DNA of 64,000 bases. Origin: Flavobacteriaceae bacterium. GTDB taxonomy: Bacteria; Bacteroidota; Bacteroidia; Flavobacteriales; Flavobacteriaceae. Below the pieces are notes generated by a model. The model made no database searches and was not told the DNA's origin. It was given only the letters and a program-made list of their open reading frames with translations. Of this stretch, positions 1 through 7,780 are shown one piece after another (position 1 is the stretch's first letter; every line of letters begins with the position of its first letter). The stretch is taken from positions 45,492-109,491 of the forward strand of contig JAHQVM010000003.1 in NCBI GenBank assembly GCA_019634365.1, written 5' to 3'. Position numbers and translations under genes: made by a program.

Positions 1-85
1 CTCTGGAGACTATTGGTTTATTGTAGAAACCGATAGATCTGGCGAAATACGTGACTTTGTCGGACACTTTACATTGTATAGATAA
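1..85 (+). CDS. C-terminus of a T9SS type B sorting-domain protein (partial)
   Basis: A reading frame enters from the left edge (codons in phase from base 2) and stops at TAA 83-85. The visible 27 residues include SGDYWFIVE and GHFTLYR. This matches the end of the type B (gliding-motility-associated, CHU_C-like) C-terminal domain that directs proteins through the type IX secretion system. The following gene is a PorP/SprF protein, which is the usual neighbour of large type B cargo and is thought to hold it at the outer membrane. The body of the protein lies outside the window, so its function cannot be given. Confidence 0.75.
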   Translation, partial: SGDYWFIVETDRSGEIRDFVGHFTLYR

Positions 86-132
86 AATAGCACACCATGA
101 ATTGATACGTCACCCTAACAAAACCTACTTCT

Positions 133-1119
133 ATGAAAAAACTATTACAATACCTATTGATCGCCCTAGCCATGCAGAGCTACGGTCAAGAACTTAACTT
201 ACCTGTGTTTACACAGTATTTAGCAGACAATGATTTTGTGGTTTCCCCCACTTTTGCAGGTATCGGTGATAATTTTAGAATTAGAGCCAATGGATTGACA
301 CAGTGGGTCGGGATTAAAAATGCACCGCAAAACTTAGCCTTTTATAGCGATATTAGATTGGGAACCCGCTCCGGTGCCGGAATTTCGGCCTATGTGGACC
401 GCAATGGGCATACTCGGCAAAACGGGGTGAAACTATCCTTTGCGCATCACCTTATTCTCGATTTGACTACGCAACAGTACCTATCCTTTGGTTTATCCTA
501 TAATGTAAATAATTTTAGGATTGCTATTGAAGATTTCAATACAACCTATGAAAACCCAACGATCGATCCCAGGGTGACGGACGACCGATCGACGACAAGC
601 CATAATTTCGATGTGGGTGCGTTGTATAGAATTGGTGAGTTTTGGTTGAGTGCAAATGCCAATAACATTCTTCCTAAAGACGATGACCCATTTACGGGAT
701 TTGAACCCAATGGACTTCTTAATCTTCAGTTTTATTCGGGGTACATTTTTAAGTTGAGTAATTATTCTGAAGTAGAACCTTCTACGTTCGTTCAGGTATT
801 TACTGGGGATGGAAGGTCCAGTACCGACTTGAATTTTAGGTACCGAAAATACAATGGCAATGACGACTTTTATTGGGTGGGAGGATCTGCTCGTTTTTTG
901 AACGATCAGGTATTACAACCGCTTAATATTGGCCCAATGGCTGGACTCAAAAAATCGTTTTTCTATGTTTCCTATGCTTACCAAATAACACTGAACGACC
1001 TTACCACCTACAATACAGGAACGCATGCAGTAACCATTGGTTTCGACCTATTTCAATCCCTGAGTGTTTGTCCGTGTACCAAAGGAAAGTATCGAAAAGG
1101 AAACAAACTGTATCAATAA
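133..1119 (+). CDS. PorP/SprF family type IX secretion system membrane protein
   Basis: A 328-residue protein with a cleavable signal peptide (MKKLLQYLLIALAMQSYGQ, residues 1-19). The rest is rich in alternating beta-strand segments, as in the PorP/SprF outer-membrane family. The early mature segment (VFTQYLADNDFVVSPTFAG) is the usual family start, in which the mature protein reads PxFTQYxxNxxxxNPAYAG or similar. It lies 47 bp after the type B cargo gene on the same strand, and such pairs recur in Flavobacteriaceae. By family knowledge it should assist secretion or surface attachment of that partner. Length is normal. A strong hairpin terminator follows at 1203-1231. Confidence 0.9.
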   Translation: MKKLLQYLLIALAMQSYGQELNLPVFTQYLADNDFVVSPTFAGIGDNFRIRANGLTQWVGIKNAPQNLAFYSDIRLGTRSGAGISAYVDRNGHTRQNGVKLSFAHHLILDLTTQQYLSFGLSYNVNNFRIAIEDFNTTYENPTIDPRVTDDRSTTSHNFDVGALYRIGEFWLSANANNILPKDDDPFTGFEPNGLLNLQFYSGYIFKLSNYSEVEPSTFVQVFTGDGRSSTDLNFRYRKYNGNDDFYWVGGSARFLNDQVLQPLNIGPMAGLKKSFFYVSYAYQITLNDLTTYNTGTHAVTIGFDLFQSLSVCPCTKGKYRKGNKLYQ

Positions 1120-1202
1120 ATATCCAGTATAACCGCTTTTAAAAAGAAGTAGGAAACATTAAACGTACATGAGCGAAAGGTTTGGCAGCCTTTATTTACT
1201 GG

Positions 1203-1231
1203 AGAACAGGCCTTGATATAAGGCCTGTTCT
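1203..1231. terminator. Bidirectional intrinsic terminator
   Basis: Perfect 12-bp stem (1203-1214 with 1220-1231) around a 5-nt loop, followed on the plus strand by a T-rich run. It sits between two convergent genes, PorP/SprF and the LamG protein, and can serve both. Confidence 0.85.
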
Positions 1232-1256
1232 ATTTTATTGCCTATAGCAATCTACT

Positions 1257-2222
1257 TTATTTCTTAAGAAGTTGTTTGGTATACTTCGCCCCGTATTCTG
1301 AAGTGAACGTAAGATGATAAACTCCAGATTTCAAGAAATTCACATCCACGGTTTGATTCAATTCGGTGACCTGTATTCGCAGTAACACACTTCCTTTCAT
1401 ATCAGTAATTTCCATAGATGTCAAAGCGCCTAGGACCGATGCATCATAGGTCATGCTAAAACTTGCTGAAGTTGGATTAGGCGAAAGCTTGATGTTTTTT
1501 GCCAATGCGCTGGCATCGTTTATACTCAATGGTACATTTTCATAAATATCAACCACTTCCTGATCAGATAAAGCGCGATTATATACCAAGATTTCGTCTA
1601 TAGTACCCGGAAATTTATTGGTATCATTATCCGATTGCGACCCTACCACAAAAGGAAACACACTAGGGGTTAAATCGGCACTAGGAGCAGCTATGCTCGT
1701 TAAAATACCGTCCAAATACACCCTAGAAGTCGTCCCATCGAAAGCGGCAACCACGTGCATCCAAACACCGGTTGGAACAGGATCCGTGTCGATTACTTCA
1801 TCCGCATTTACATTCCAACGAATTTGTTGAGTGGGCGTTAACCCCAGATAATATCCCCCAGCATCGAAACCAGCCCAGTTATTGAGAAGTCCTGTCCAGT
1901 CGATGACAGTTTGATCTATTTTAATCCATGCAGCCAGCGAAATCGCATTCTCCGAATCAAAGTCGAACACTCCAGGGGCACTCGCCAAGGTTAAATAATC
2001 TTCCACGAACAATAGGGCTTTCATGGGCTCCCCAAATCGATCGTCTGCCGGTAATAAGGTGCCCGTACCTATGGGAGCCAGATCGTATCCATTGGCCGTG
2101 GCATCGACATAGGTGCCATTGTCCAATTCGTAACGTCCCATAAGGCCATCTTCGGGAATTTGAGCCTGCGCTTCCGCTAGGGAGAATAGACTAATAAGTG
2201 TAAAGAGTAATAGTTTTTTCAT
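1257..2222 (-). CDS. LamG-like jelly-roll domain protein with T9SS type A sorting domain
   Basis: A 321-residue secreted protein. The start chosen is the ATG at 2222, because MKKLLLFTLISLFSLAEAQA forms a clean signal peptide; 16 further in-frame codons upstream lack signal-peptide character. Residues of about 25-220 are a LamG/concanavalin-like domain (AAWIKID, GVWMHVVAAFDG, TIDEILVYNRALSDQEV are typical motifs). The last 70 or so residues are a type A sorting domain (LSPNPTSASF near its start, a final QLLKK). The protein should be exported by the T9SS and could bind a glycan or protein at the cell surface. No catalytic module is present. Confidence 0.88.
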   Translation of the reverse strand: MKKLLLFTLISLFSLAEAQAQIPEDGLMGRYELDNGTYVDATANGYDLAPIGTGTLLPADDRFGEPMKALLFVEDYLTLASAPGVFDFDSENAISLAAWIKIDQTVIDWTGLLNNWAGFDAGGYYLGLTPTQQIRWNVNADEVIDTDPVPTGVWMHVVAAFDGTTSRVYLDGILTSIAAPSADLTPSVFPFVVGSQSDNDTNKFPGTIDEILVYNRALSDQEVVDIYENVPLSINDASALAKNIKLSPNPTSASFSMTYDASVLGALTSMEITDMKGSVLLRIQVTELNQTVDVNFLKSGVYHLTFTSEYGAKYTKQLLKK

Positions 2223-2336
2223 AATGGTGGGTTTGAATTGAATGCTGAAGTTACTAAAATTTAAATTCACTCAATTGATTTGCAGTTCATTAAAACCAAA
2301 CCATATGCTAAAACCTTCCATAGAATCTAAAACAAC

Positions 2337-2357
2337 GAAGAAGAAGAAGAAGAAGAA
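2337..2357. repeat. (GAA)7 simple repeat
   Basis: Seven uninterrupted GAA triplets in the spacer between the LamG gene and tRNA-His. On the minus strand this gives a pyrimidine tract (TTC repeats) directly after the tRNA terminator stem, so it may act as its interrupted U-rich tail. Confidence 0.85.
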
Positions 2358-2384
2358 AACCCTTCAACGAATGTTGAAGGGTTT
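2357..2384 (-). terminator. Intrinsic terminator of tRNA-His
   Basis: Perfect 12-bp stem (2357-2368 with 2373-2384) with a GAAT-type 4-nt loop, only 3 nt beyond the tRNA 3' end on the minus strand. It is followed by a TTTTC-TTC pyrimidine tract. Confidence 0.85.
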
Positions 2385-2387
2385 ATG

Positions 2388-2462
2388 GGTGGAAGACCGG
2401 GTTCGAACCGGCGACCTCCTGAACCACAATCAGGCGCTCTAACCAGCTGAGCTACAACCACC
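2388..2462 (-). tRNA. tRNA-His (anticodon GTG)
   Basis: Read on the minus strand, it has the T8-A9-GCTC D-arm start, an anticodon arm CCTGA-TT-GTG-GT-TCAGG, a variable region, and the T-arm with TTCGAAC loop. The GTG anticodon, the extra 5' G (position -1) and the C73 discriminator identify histidine. CCA is not encoded. Oddly, the acceptor stem GTGGTTG/CTTCCAC has two adjacent U-U mismatches at pairs 5-68 and 6-67, while all other stems pair. A consensus promoter (2490-2520) precedes it and a terminator follows. Confidence 0.93.
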
Positions 2463-2489
2463 ATTTCACTTTCTTGGCAAAAGCGGATG

Positions 2490-2520
2490 CAAATATAGTG
2501 CATTTAAGCGCTATGCACAA
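2490..2520 (-). promoter_or_regulatory. Promoter of tRNA-His (TTG-N20-TATATTTG)
   Basis: On the minus strand a TTG (2520-2518) is followed after 20 nt by TATATTTG (2497-2490), a full match to the Bacteroidota TAnnTTTG box. It lies 27 bp before the tRNA 5' end, in the gap after bshB1. The SRP RNA promoter near 63.95 kb has the same box and spacer. Confidence 0.65.
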
Positions 2521-2539
2521 AGCTCTTTTCGAAGATTTT

Positions 2540-3256
2540 TTAAATCAGATCAAAGATAGAGTGTACCGCCGGATACCGTTCTACCGTAAATCCTTCAGCG
2601 GCTTCGGTTTGGATAATTCTTCCCAAATTCCGGTTCCTGTAACGTAAGCTCTCATAAAGATTTTTAGACGAAGTATGAGTTTCCGGTTCTTTGGATTCTG
2701 GATCGTAAAACTGACTTTTATATGCTTTTATCGCTTCCATTTTTACATCCATATACCCTGTTACATCCACGACTACATTGGGCTCAATATCCTTCCATTG
2801 TATATAATGGTATACAGCCTTGGGTCGCCAAGCTTCCTGTAACTTACCATTGAGGCTTGTTTCAATGCGGCGTAACCCACTTAAAAAACAGGCATCGCTG
2901 GCCAACTTACTCCCTTTGCCGTGGTCTATATGACGATCCTCAACAGCGTTGCAAAAAACAATCTCCGGGCGGTACTTACGAAGTATTTGAATGATCGCCA
3001 ATTGTTCCTTTTTTCCATTTTGAAAGAATCCATCTCCTAAATCCAAATTCTCCCGGACCGAAGCCCCCAAAACTTTGGCAGCAGCAGCAGCTTCCTTGTC
3101 CCTTATTTCTGCCGTTCCACGGGTTCCCAATTCACCTCGGGTCAAATCCAGTATCCCAACTTTCTTTCCTTGGGCAATTTCCTTGGCAAGGGTAGCCCCA
3201 CAACTCATTTCCACATCATCGGGATGGGCGCCAATGGCTAAAATGTCTAATTTCAT
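2540..3256 (-). CDS. bshB1: Bacillithiol biosynthesis deacetylase BshB1
   Basis: A 238-residue LmbE/PIG-L family zinc deacetylase. The N-terminal motif AHPDDVEMSCGA (residues 9-20) and HIDHGKG (near residue 110) supply the metal ligands. BshB1 removes acetyl from N-acetylglucosaminyl-malate in the cytoplasmic synthesis of bacillithiol, the low-molecular-weight thiol of many Bacteroidota and Firmicutes. Its ATG overlaps the stop of the upstream PLP-enzyme gene (ATGA, 4 bp), so the two are translated together. Coupling to a Cys/Met-type enzyme fits a role in thiol metabolism. Length is normal for the family. Confidence 0.92.
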   Translation of the reverse strand: MKLDILAIGAHPDDVEMSCGATLAKEIAQGKKVGILDLTRGELGTRGTAEIRDKEAAAAAKVLGASVRENLDLGDGFFQNGKKEQLAIIQILRKYRPEIVFCNAVEDRHIDHGKGSKLASDACFLSGLRRIETSLNGKLQEAWRPKAVYHYIQWKDIEPNVVVDVTGYMDVKMEAIKAYKSQFYDPESKEPETHTSSKNLYESLRYRNRNLGRIIQTEAAEGFTVERYPAVHSIFDLI

Positions 3257-4425
3257 AGGGTGACCAATTGTTTTTTTGCAACCGTTTCAAACGCTTGTTC
3301 CAAGTCTGAAATCAAATCCTTCTTGTCTTCAATTCCTACCGAGAAACGCAGTAAACCATCTGCAATGCCCTGACGCTGTCGCTCTTCTGGTGTTAATAAG
3401 GCATGCGAAGTTTTAACTGGGGATAATATGGAAGATTCCACTCCAGCAAGGCTCATGGATTGCTTAATGAGTTTTAAGGATGACATAAATGCATCCGGAT
3501 CTATGGAATCAATCAATTCAAAAGAAAGCATTCCTGTAAAACCACGCATCTGACGTTTCGCTATATCATGATCTGGATGATTCTTCAATCCAGGATAGTA
3601 TACCTTATGAACCAGTGGATGCTTGTCCAGCCACTTGGCTAATTTCTTAGCATTCCTATTTTGTGCCTTCACACGAACCACCATAGTTTTCATGCTACGT
3701 TCCAAAAGCCAAACTGTATAATCGCTCAAACTGCCTCCGAAATTCTTGGCCAAATTCCAAATCCGGTCTATATGCTCTTGGCTAGCCGCTACGGCACCCG
3801 CACAGATATCGCTATGTCCTCCCATATATTTGGTGGCACTGTGCACCATGATATCGATTCCAAAATCGGCAGGGTTCTGGTTTACTGGAGATGCAAATGT
3901 ATTATCGATAATACTTGTTATTCCACGTTCTTTGCAAATACGGGTAATCATCTCTAGATCAGTTATAAGCATCAATGGATTTGAAGGCGTTTCCACGTAG
4001 ATAATTTTTGTATTGGGCTTCACCTTCGACAAGAAATCCTCTTCAGAAAAGCCATCGGTAAAATCGAATTCAATCCCCAACTTGGGTAACTCTTCGACCA
4101 TAAAATTAAAAGCACCCCCATAAATGGTTTTTTGCACCACCATATGGTCACCGGTTTTCAGAAAAGCCAATAAGGTATGGCTAATGGCAGCCATTCCGCT
4201 TCCAAAAATAAGACCAGCTTCACATTTTTCCAAGGCTGCAACCTTCTTGGCCAAGGCCTCTTGGTTGGGAGTATTGAAATATCTTGGATACCGCTTAATA
4301 TCCACATCTTCATAAGCATATGAACTGGAAGTGTATATAGGAGAAACAGCTCCTTTAAACTGTTCATCCTCTATGCCTCCCGTATGAGTACAAACGGTGT
4401 TCATACCAAATTCGTTGGATTTCAT
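3253..4425 (-). CDS. Cys/Met metabolism PLP-dependent enzyme (cystathionine gamma-synthase/lyase family)
   Basis: A 390-residue cytoplasmic enzyme with the full fold of the family. The PLP-binding lysine is in HSATKYMGGHSD (near residue 200); other signatures are YETPSNPLM and DNTFASP (residues 150-180) and GVESSILSP (near residue 335). Family members make or cleave cystathionine or release methanethiol from methionine, and sequence inspection alone does not decide between these. The 4-bp overlap with bshB1 suggests a role in cysteine supply for bacillithiol, which would favour a gamma-lyase/synthase; this is inference. It is divergent from hutI with only a 61-bp gap. Confidence 0.85.
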   Translation of the reverse strand: MKSNEFGMNTVCTHTGGIEDEQFKGAVSPIYTSSSYAYEDVDIKRYPRYFNTPNQEALAKKVAALEKCEAGLIFGSGMAAISHTLLAFLKTGDHMVVQKTIYGGAFNFMVEELPKLGIEFDFTDGFSEEDFLSKVKPNTKIIYVETPSNPLMLITDLEMITRICKERGITSIIDNTFASPVNQNPADFGIDIMVHSATKYMGGHSDICAGAVAASQEHIDRIWNLAKNFGGSLSDYTVWLLERSMKTMVVRVKAQNRNAKKLAKWLDKHPLVHKVYYPGLKNHPDHDIAKRQMRGFTGMLSFELIDSIDPDAFMSSLKLIKQSMSLAGVESSILSPVKTSHALLTPEERQRQGIADGLLRFSVGIEDKKDLISDLEQAFETVAKKQLVTL

Positions 4426-4486
4426 AATGCATAAATTTTGAACCTCTAAGGTATTAATTCCTTTTCAGGTTTGCTATATTTAACCA

Positions 4487-5722
4487 ATGAAACTTTTGCT
4501 AACCAACATTAAGGAATTACTGCAAATCCGCGACAGTACTATCCAAAAAGTAAGTGGTTCGGATATGAGCCACCTACCCTCCCTGAAGAACGCATGGCTC
4601 TTGTTTGAAGATGAGGTTATAAGCGATTTTGGCAACATGGATTCATGCCCTAAAGCAATGGACTCCCAGAAAATCGATTGTACCGGTAAAATGGTTTTGC
4701 CAACTTGGTGCGATAGCCATACCCATCTGGTTTATGCCGGAAATCGGGAACAGGAATTTGTGGATAGGATCAATGGTTTAAGCTATCAAGAGATTGCCGT
4801 AAAAGGCGGCGGTATTTTAAACAGTGCCAAAAAGTTACAGGCAACTTCTGAAGAAGACCTCTACAAACAATCTGCTAAAAGACTGGAAGAAGTCATGGCG
4901 TTGGGAACAGGTGCCTTGGAAATTAAAAGTGGATACGGTCTTACCACCGAAGCCGAACTGAAAATGCTTCGCGTGGCGAAACAGCTGGAAAAACAATACC
5001 CTATCACCATTAAAACCACCTTTTTAGGAGCGCATGCAGTCCCAGCAGCCTATAAAGACAACAAGGATGGCTATCTGGATTTGGTATGTGATGAAATGAT
5101 TCCGAAAGTGGCCGATGAAGGGTTAGCAACGTATGTGGATATATTCTGTGAGGAAGGTTATTTTACAGTGGCCGATACCCATCGGGTACTTGCTGCCGGG
5201 AAAAAACATGGTCTCATCCCCAAAATTCATGTCAATCAGTTTCATGCCATTGGTGGTGTCGCCGCGGGAGTAGAACATCATGCCCTTAGTGTGGATCACT
5301 TGGAAGTTCTAACCCCAGAAGATATCGAGGTTTTAAAAGAAAGTGACACCATGCCTGTGGCACTCCCCTCCTGCTCTTTTTTCCTTGGGATACCCTATAC
5401 CCCAGGTCGCGAGCTCATCAATGCCAATCTCCCTTTGGCACTTGCAACCGATTACAACCCGGGTTCTACACCCAGCGGTAATATGAATTTCGTGGTAGCG
5501 ACGGCTTGTATTAAAATGAGACTGACACCAGAAGAAGCCATCAATGCAGCCACAATAAATGGCGCCTACGCTATGGGAATAAGCAGCACGCATGGCAGTA
5601 TTACCCAAGGAAAAAGCGCCAATGTTATTATTACCAAAGATATTCCTTCCATTGGCTATTTGCCCTATGCCTTTGGAAGTAACCTTATTGATAAAGTCAT
5701 CATTAATGGAACCTGCTTATGA
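4487..5722 (+). CDS. hutI: Imidazolonepropionase
   Basis: A 411-residue amidohydrolase-superfamily enzyme for the third step of histidine degradation: 4-imidazolone-5-propanoate to N-formimidoyl-L-glutamate. The metal-binding DSHTHLVYAGNR motif is near residues 76-87. ALEIKSGYGL (near residue 145), HVNQFHAIGG (near 250) and DYNPGSTPSGNM (near 323) are family signatures. It overlaps hutG by 4 bp (ATGA). The earlier pathway genes hutH and hutU are not in the window. Cytoplasmic. Length is normal. Confidence 0.95.
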   Translation: MKLLLTNIKELLQIRDSTIQKVSGSDMSHLPSLKNAWLLFEDEVISDFGNMDSCPKAMDSQKIDCTGKMVLPTWCDSHTHLVYAGNREQEFVDRINGLSYQEIAVKGGGILNSAKKLQATSEEDLYKQSAKRLEEVMALGTGALEIKSGYGLTTEAELKMLRVAKQLEKQYPITIKTTFLGAHAVPAAYKDNKDGYLDLVCDEMIPKVADEGLATYVDIFCEEGYFTVADTHRVLAAGKKHGLIPKIHVNQFHAIGGVAAGVEHHALSVDHLEVLTPEDIEVLKESDTMPVALPSCSFFLGIPYTPGRELINANLPLALATDYNPGSTPSGNMNFVVATACIKMRLTPEEAINAATINGAYAMGISSTHGSITQGKSANVIITKDIPSIGYLPYAFGSNLIDKVIINGTCL

Positions 5723-6720
5723 ACTTGATTTTTTACAATCGCGAAAAACTGAAACAACACACCAAATGGCGTTGGGGTGAAGAGAAATTAGGAGAAGTAT
5801 GTGGCGTGGTTGACGATTGGGAACAGCTGGCCGAAAGTGAGGCTCAGTATGTATTGCTTGGTATCCCGGAGGACGTAGGTGTTCGGGCAAATTACGGACG
5901 CGTGGGAACCAGCAAAGCTTGGAACGCCTGTTTGGATGCCATTTGCAACATACAAGGCAACCGTTATATTCAAGCTGAAAATTTGGTGATATTGGGTGCC
6001 TTAGACTGTTCGGAAGAAATGATGGATGCCCAGCAATTGGAGAGTGACGACCCTTTCTTCCCTTCAAAAATAGGGAGTCTCGTAAAAGATATAGACGATA
6101 AGGTTACGGCGGTGATTGAAAAAATCATCACCCTGAACAAAACCCCTATTGTTGTAGGAGGCGGTCACAATAATTCTTACGGAAATATAAAGGGTACTTC
6201 ACAAGCTTATGACAAACCCATAAATTGCATTAATATCGATGCGCACTCCGATTTTATGGCCCTGGAGCACCGGCATAGCAGTAATGGATTCAGCTATGCG
6301 ATGGAAGAAGGGTACTTGGACAAGTATTTTATTCTTGGTTTGCATAGAAACTATAGTTCCAAAACCATTTTAACCCGCATTGAGGAAACCAAGGGCAAGG
6401 TGCAATTCGAACGATTTGAAGACATTGCCCTATATGGAAAGTCAACCGTTAACGATGCCATACAAAAGGCAAAAAAGCACTGTGCGGGTACCAATTTTGG
6501 TTTGGAGGTAGATGTAGATACCATAAAGGCAATGGGAAGCAGCGCTATTTCCCCAAGCGGTTTCACTATGGAAGAAGTTCGCCTATGTGTATCTTCCTTG
6601 TCCAAACATAAAAATTGTATGTACATCCATCTATGCGAAGGCAACCCACTTTTCGAAGTATTCGAAACACAAGTAAGCAAAACCCTTGCCTATCTCATAA
6701 GTGACATTCTAGGAATTTAA
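5719..6720 (+). CDS. hutG: Formimidoylglutamase
   Basis: A 333-residue arginase/agmatinase-fold enzyme that hydrolyses N-formimidoyl-L-glutamate to glutamate and formamide, the last step of this hut branch. Manganese ligands are visible in GGGHNNSYG (near residue 147), NIDAHSDF (near 173) and EVDVDTIKAMGSSAISPSG (near 260). It is translationally coupled to hutI by a 4-bp overlap. The assignment as formimidoylglutamase, not agmatinase, rests on that coupling. The next gene is a MarR-GNAT regulator with its own promoter. Confidence 0.92.
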   Translation: MNLIFYNREKLKQHTKWRWGEEKLGEVCGVVDDWEQLAESEAQYVLLGIPEDVGVRANYGRVGTSKAWNACLDAICNIQGNRYIQAENLVILGALDCSEEMMDAQQLESDDPFFPSKIGSLVKDIDDKVTAVIEKIITLNKTPIVVGGGHNNSYGNIKGTSQAYDKPINCINIDAHSDFMALEHRHSSNGFSYAMEEGYLDKYFILGLHRNYSSKTILTRIEETKGKVQFERFEDIALYGKSTVNDAIQKAKKHCAGTNFGLEVDVDTIKAMGSSAISPSGFTMEEVRLCVSSLSKHKNCMYIHLCEGNPLFEVFETQVSKTLAYLISDILGI

Positions 6721-6730
6721 TCTTCAAAAT

Positions 6731-6759
6731 TTGGTGATTTGAATGATTATATATATTTT
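6731..6759 (+). promoter_or_regulatory. Promoter of the MarR-GNAT gene (TTG-N18-TATATTTT)
   Basis: TTG at 6731-6733, an 18-bp spacer and TATATTTT at 6752-6759 form a near-consensus Bacteroidota promoter. It ends 2 bp before the inverted repeat at 6762-6787. Confidence 0.5.
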
Positions 6760-6761
6760 TA

Positions 6762-6787
6762 CATAAGCACTTATATAATTACTTATG
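6762..6787. promoter_or_regulatory. Operator-like nested inverted repeat at the MarR-GNAT start codon
   Basis: CATAAG (6762-6767) and CTTATG (6782-6787) are an inverted repeat, the right arm holding the ATG start codon. Inside it, ATAAG-CA-CTTAT (6763-6774) is a second, tighter inverted repeat. The site lies directly downstream of the TA box, where a bound dimer would block transcription. MarR proteins commonly repress their own genes from such sites, so autoregulation is inferred. Confidence 0.5.
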
Positions 6788-7723
6788 GATACGATTAAAT
6801 CACTGGGAGAATTGAGCATGGGGTCTCGTTTAAAACGATTGAGCGATCAATGCATGCGGAACATTCAATTGGCTTATAATCAACACCACATAGATTTTGA
6901 CCCTTACCTTTTCCCAGCTTTTCACCATATTGCCAAATTGGGATCGACCACCACCAAGGAATTGTTCGAATCCCTCAAGACTTCACAACCTGCAGTGACC
7001 CAAACGGTCAATAAACTCTTGAAAAAAAGGCTAATTGAAACGTCCACGGATGCTGAAGACAAACGCAAAAAAACCATTACCCTTTCCGAAAAAGGAAAGG
7101 ACTTCCATACCCAAGTACGGCCTGTTTGGAGGGGCATGGAACGTGCCGTAAAGAAATTCACGCAGCACCCCGCCGATTCCCTCATTGAGCACCTCAATAA
7201 TTTCGAAGCAGTATTGCAATCTGGGGAGTTTTTAAATACCGTAAACGAATACATTGACATTGAAATGCAAATACAGATTATCAACTATCAAGAACAGTAC
7301 AAACAGGATTTTTATGACCTCAATATAGAATGGGTGCAAAAACACTTCTTTGTAGAAGATTTGGACCGTGAAGTTCTCAGCAAACCCCATCAATACATAT
7401 TGGATCCTGGGGGATACATCTTTTTCGCGGTTGAAAATGGTAAGGCGCTCGGCACTGTGGCCCTTATGAAAGCTGAAGACAACTTTTTCGAATTGACGAA
7501 AATGGCGGTGCACCCTGATGCAAGAGGCCGGAAAATCGGACAGCAATTGATGCAATATTGCTTGGACTTCGCCAAAGAGCATGATTTCGATCTCCTGCTC
7601 TACTCCAATACCGTTTTGGAAAATGCCATTCATATTTACCGCAAATACGGTTTCGAAGAAGTTCCTGTAGAGCCCGATAGTCCTTATGTTCGAAGTAACA
7701 TTAAAATGGTTTGGCATCGATAG
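6785..7723 (+). CDS. Bifunctional MarR-type transcriptional regulator / GNAT N-acetyltransferase
   Basis: A 312-residue fusion. Residues of about 1-145 form a MarR winged helix (TTKELFESLKTSQPAVTQTV is the recognition region, followed by wing residues DAEDKRKKTITLSEKG). Residues of about 160-312 form a GNAT fold with the acetyl-CoA binding signature VHPDARGRKIGQQLM near residue 243. Proteins with this order are known in Bacteroidota; their ligands and acetyl acceptors are mostly unknown. It follows hutG by 64 bp but has its own promoter and an operator-like repeat overlapping its ATG, which suggests autorepression. A link to histidine use is only positional. Confidence 0.88.
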   Translation: MDTIKSLGELSMGSRLKRLSDQCMRNIQLAYNQHHIDFDPYLFPAFHHIAKLGSTTTKELFESLKTSQPAVTQTVNKLLKKRLIETSTDAEDKRKKTITLSEKGKDFHTQVRPVWRGMERAVKKFTQHPADSLIEHLNNFEAVLQSGEFLNTVNEYIDIEMQIQIINYQEQYKQDFYDLNIEWVQKHFFVEDLDREVLSKPHQYILDPGGYIFFAVENGKALGTVALMKAEDNFFELTKMAVHPDARGRKIGQQLMQYCLDFAKEHDFDLLLYSNTVLENAIHIYRKYGFEEVPVEPDSPYVRSNIKMVWHR

Positions 7724-7731
7724 AATTTTTC

Positions 7732-7763
7732 TTGGTATTGAGGATGGGGAATTCGTATTTTTG
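7732..7763 (+). promoter_or_regulatory. Candidate promoter of the MBL-fold lipoprotein (TTG-N21-TATTTTTG)
   Basis: TATTTTTG at 7756-7763 fully matches TAnnTTTG and lies 17 bp before the start codon. A TTG at 7732-7734 is spaced by 21 bp, slightly long. Confidence 0.4.
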
Positions 7764-7780
7764 AGGTCAAATCAAATTCC

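Noticed and set aside
2337-2357. Phase-variable repeat
   Set aside because: The (GAA)7 tract is between genes, next to a terminator and 115 bp from the nearest coding start; no gene would switch frame.
4487-6720. Complete histidine utilisation operon
   Set aside because: Only hutI and hutG are here; hutH and hutU are absent, so a complete hut operon is not claimed.
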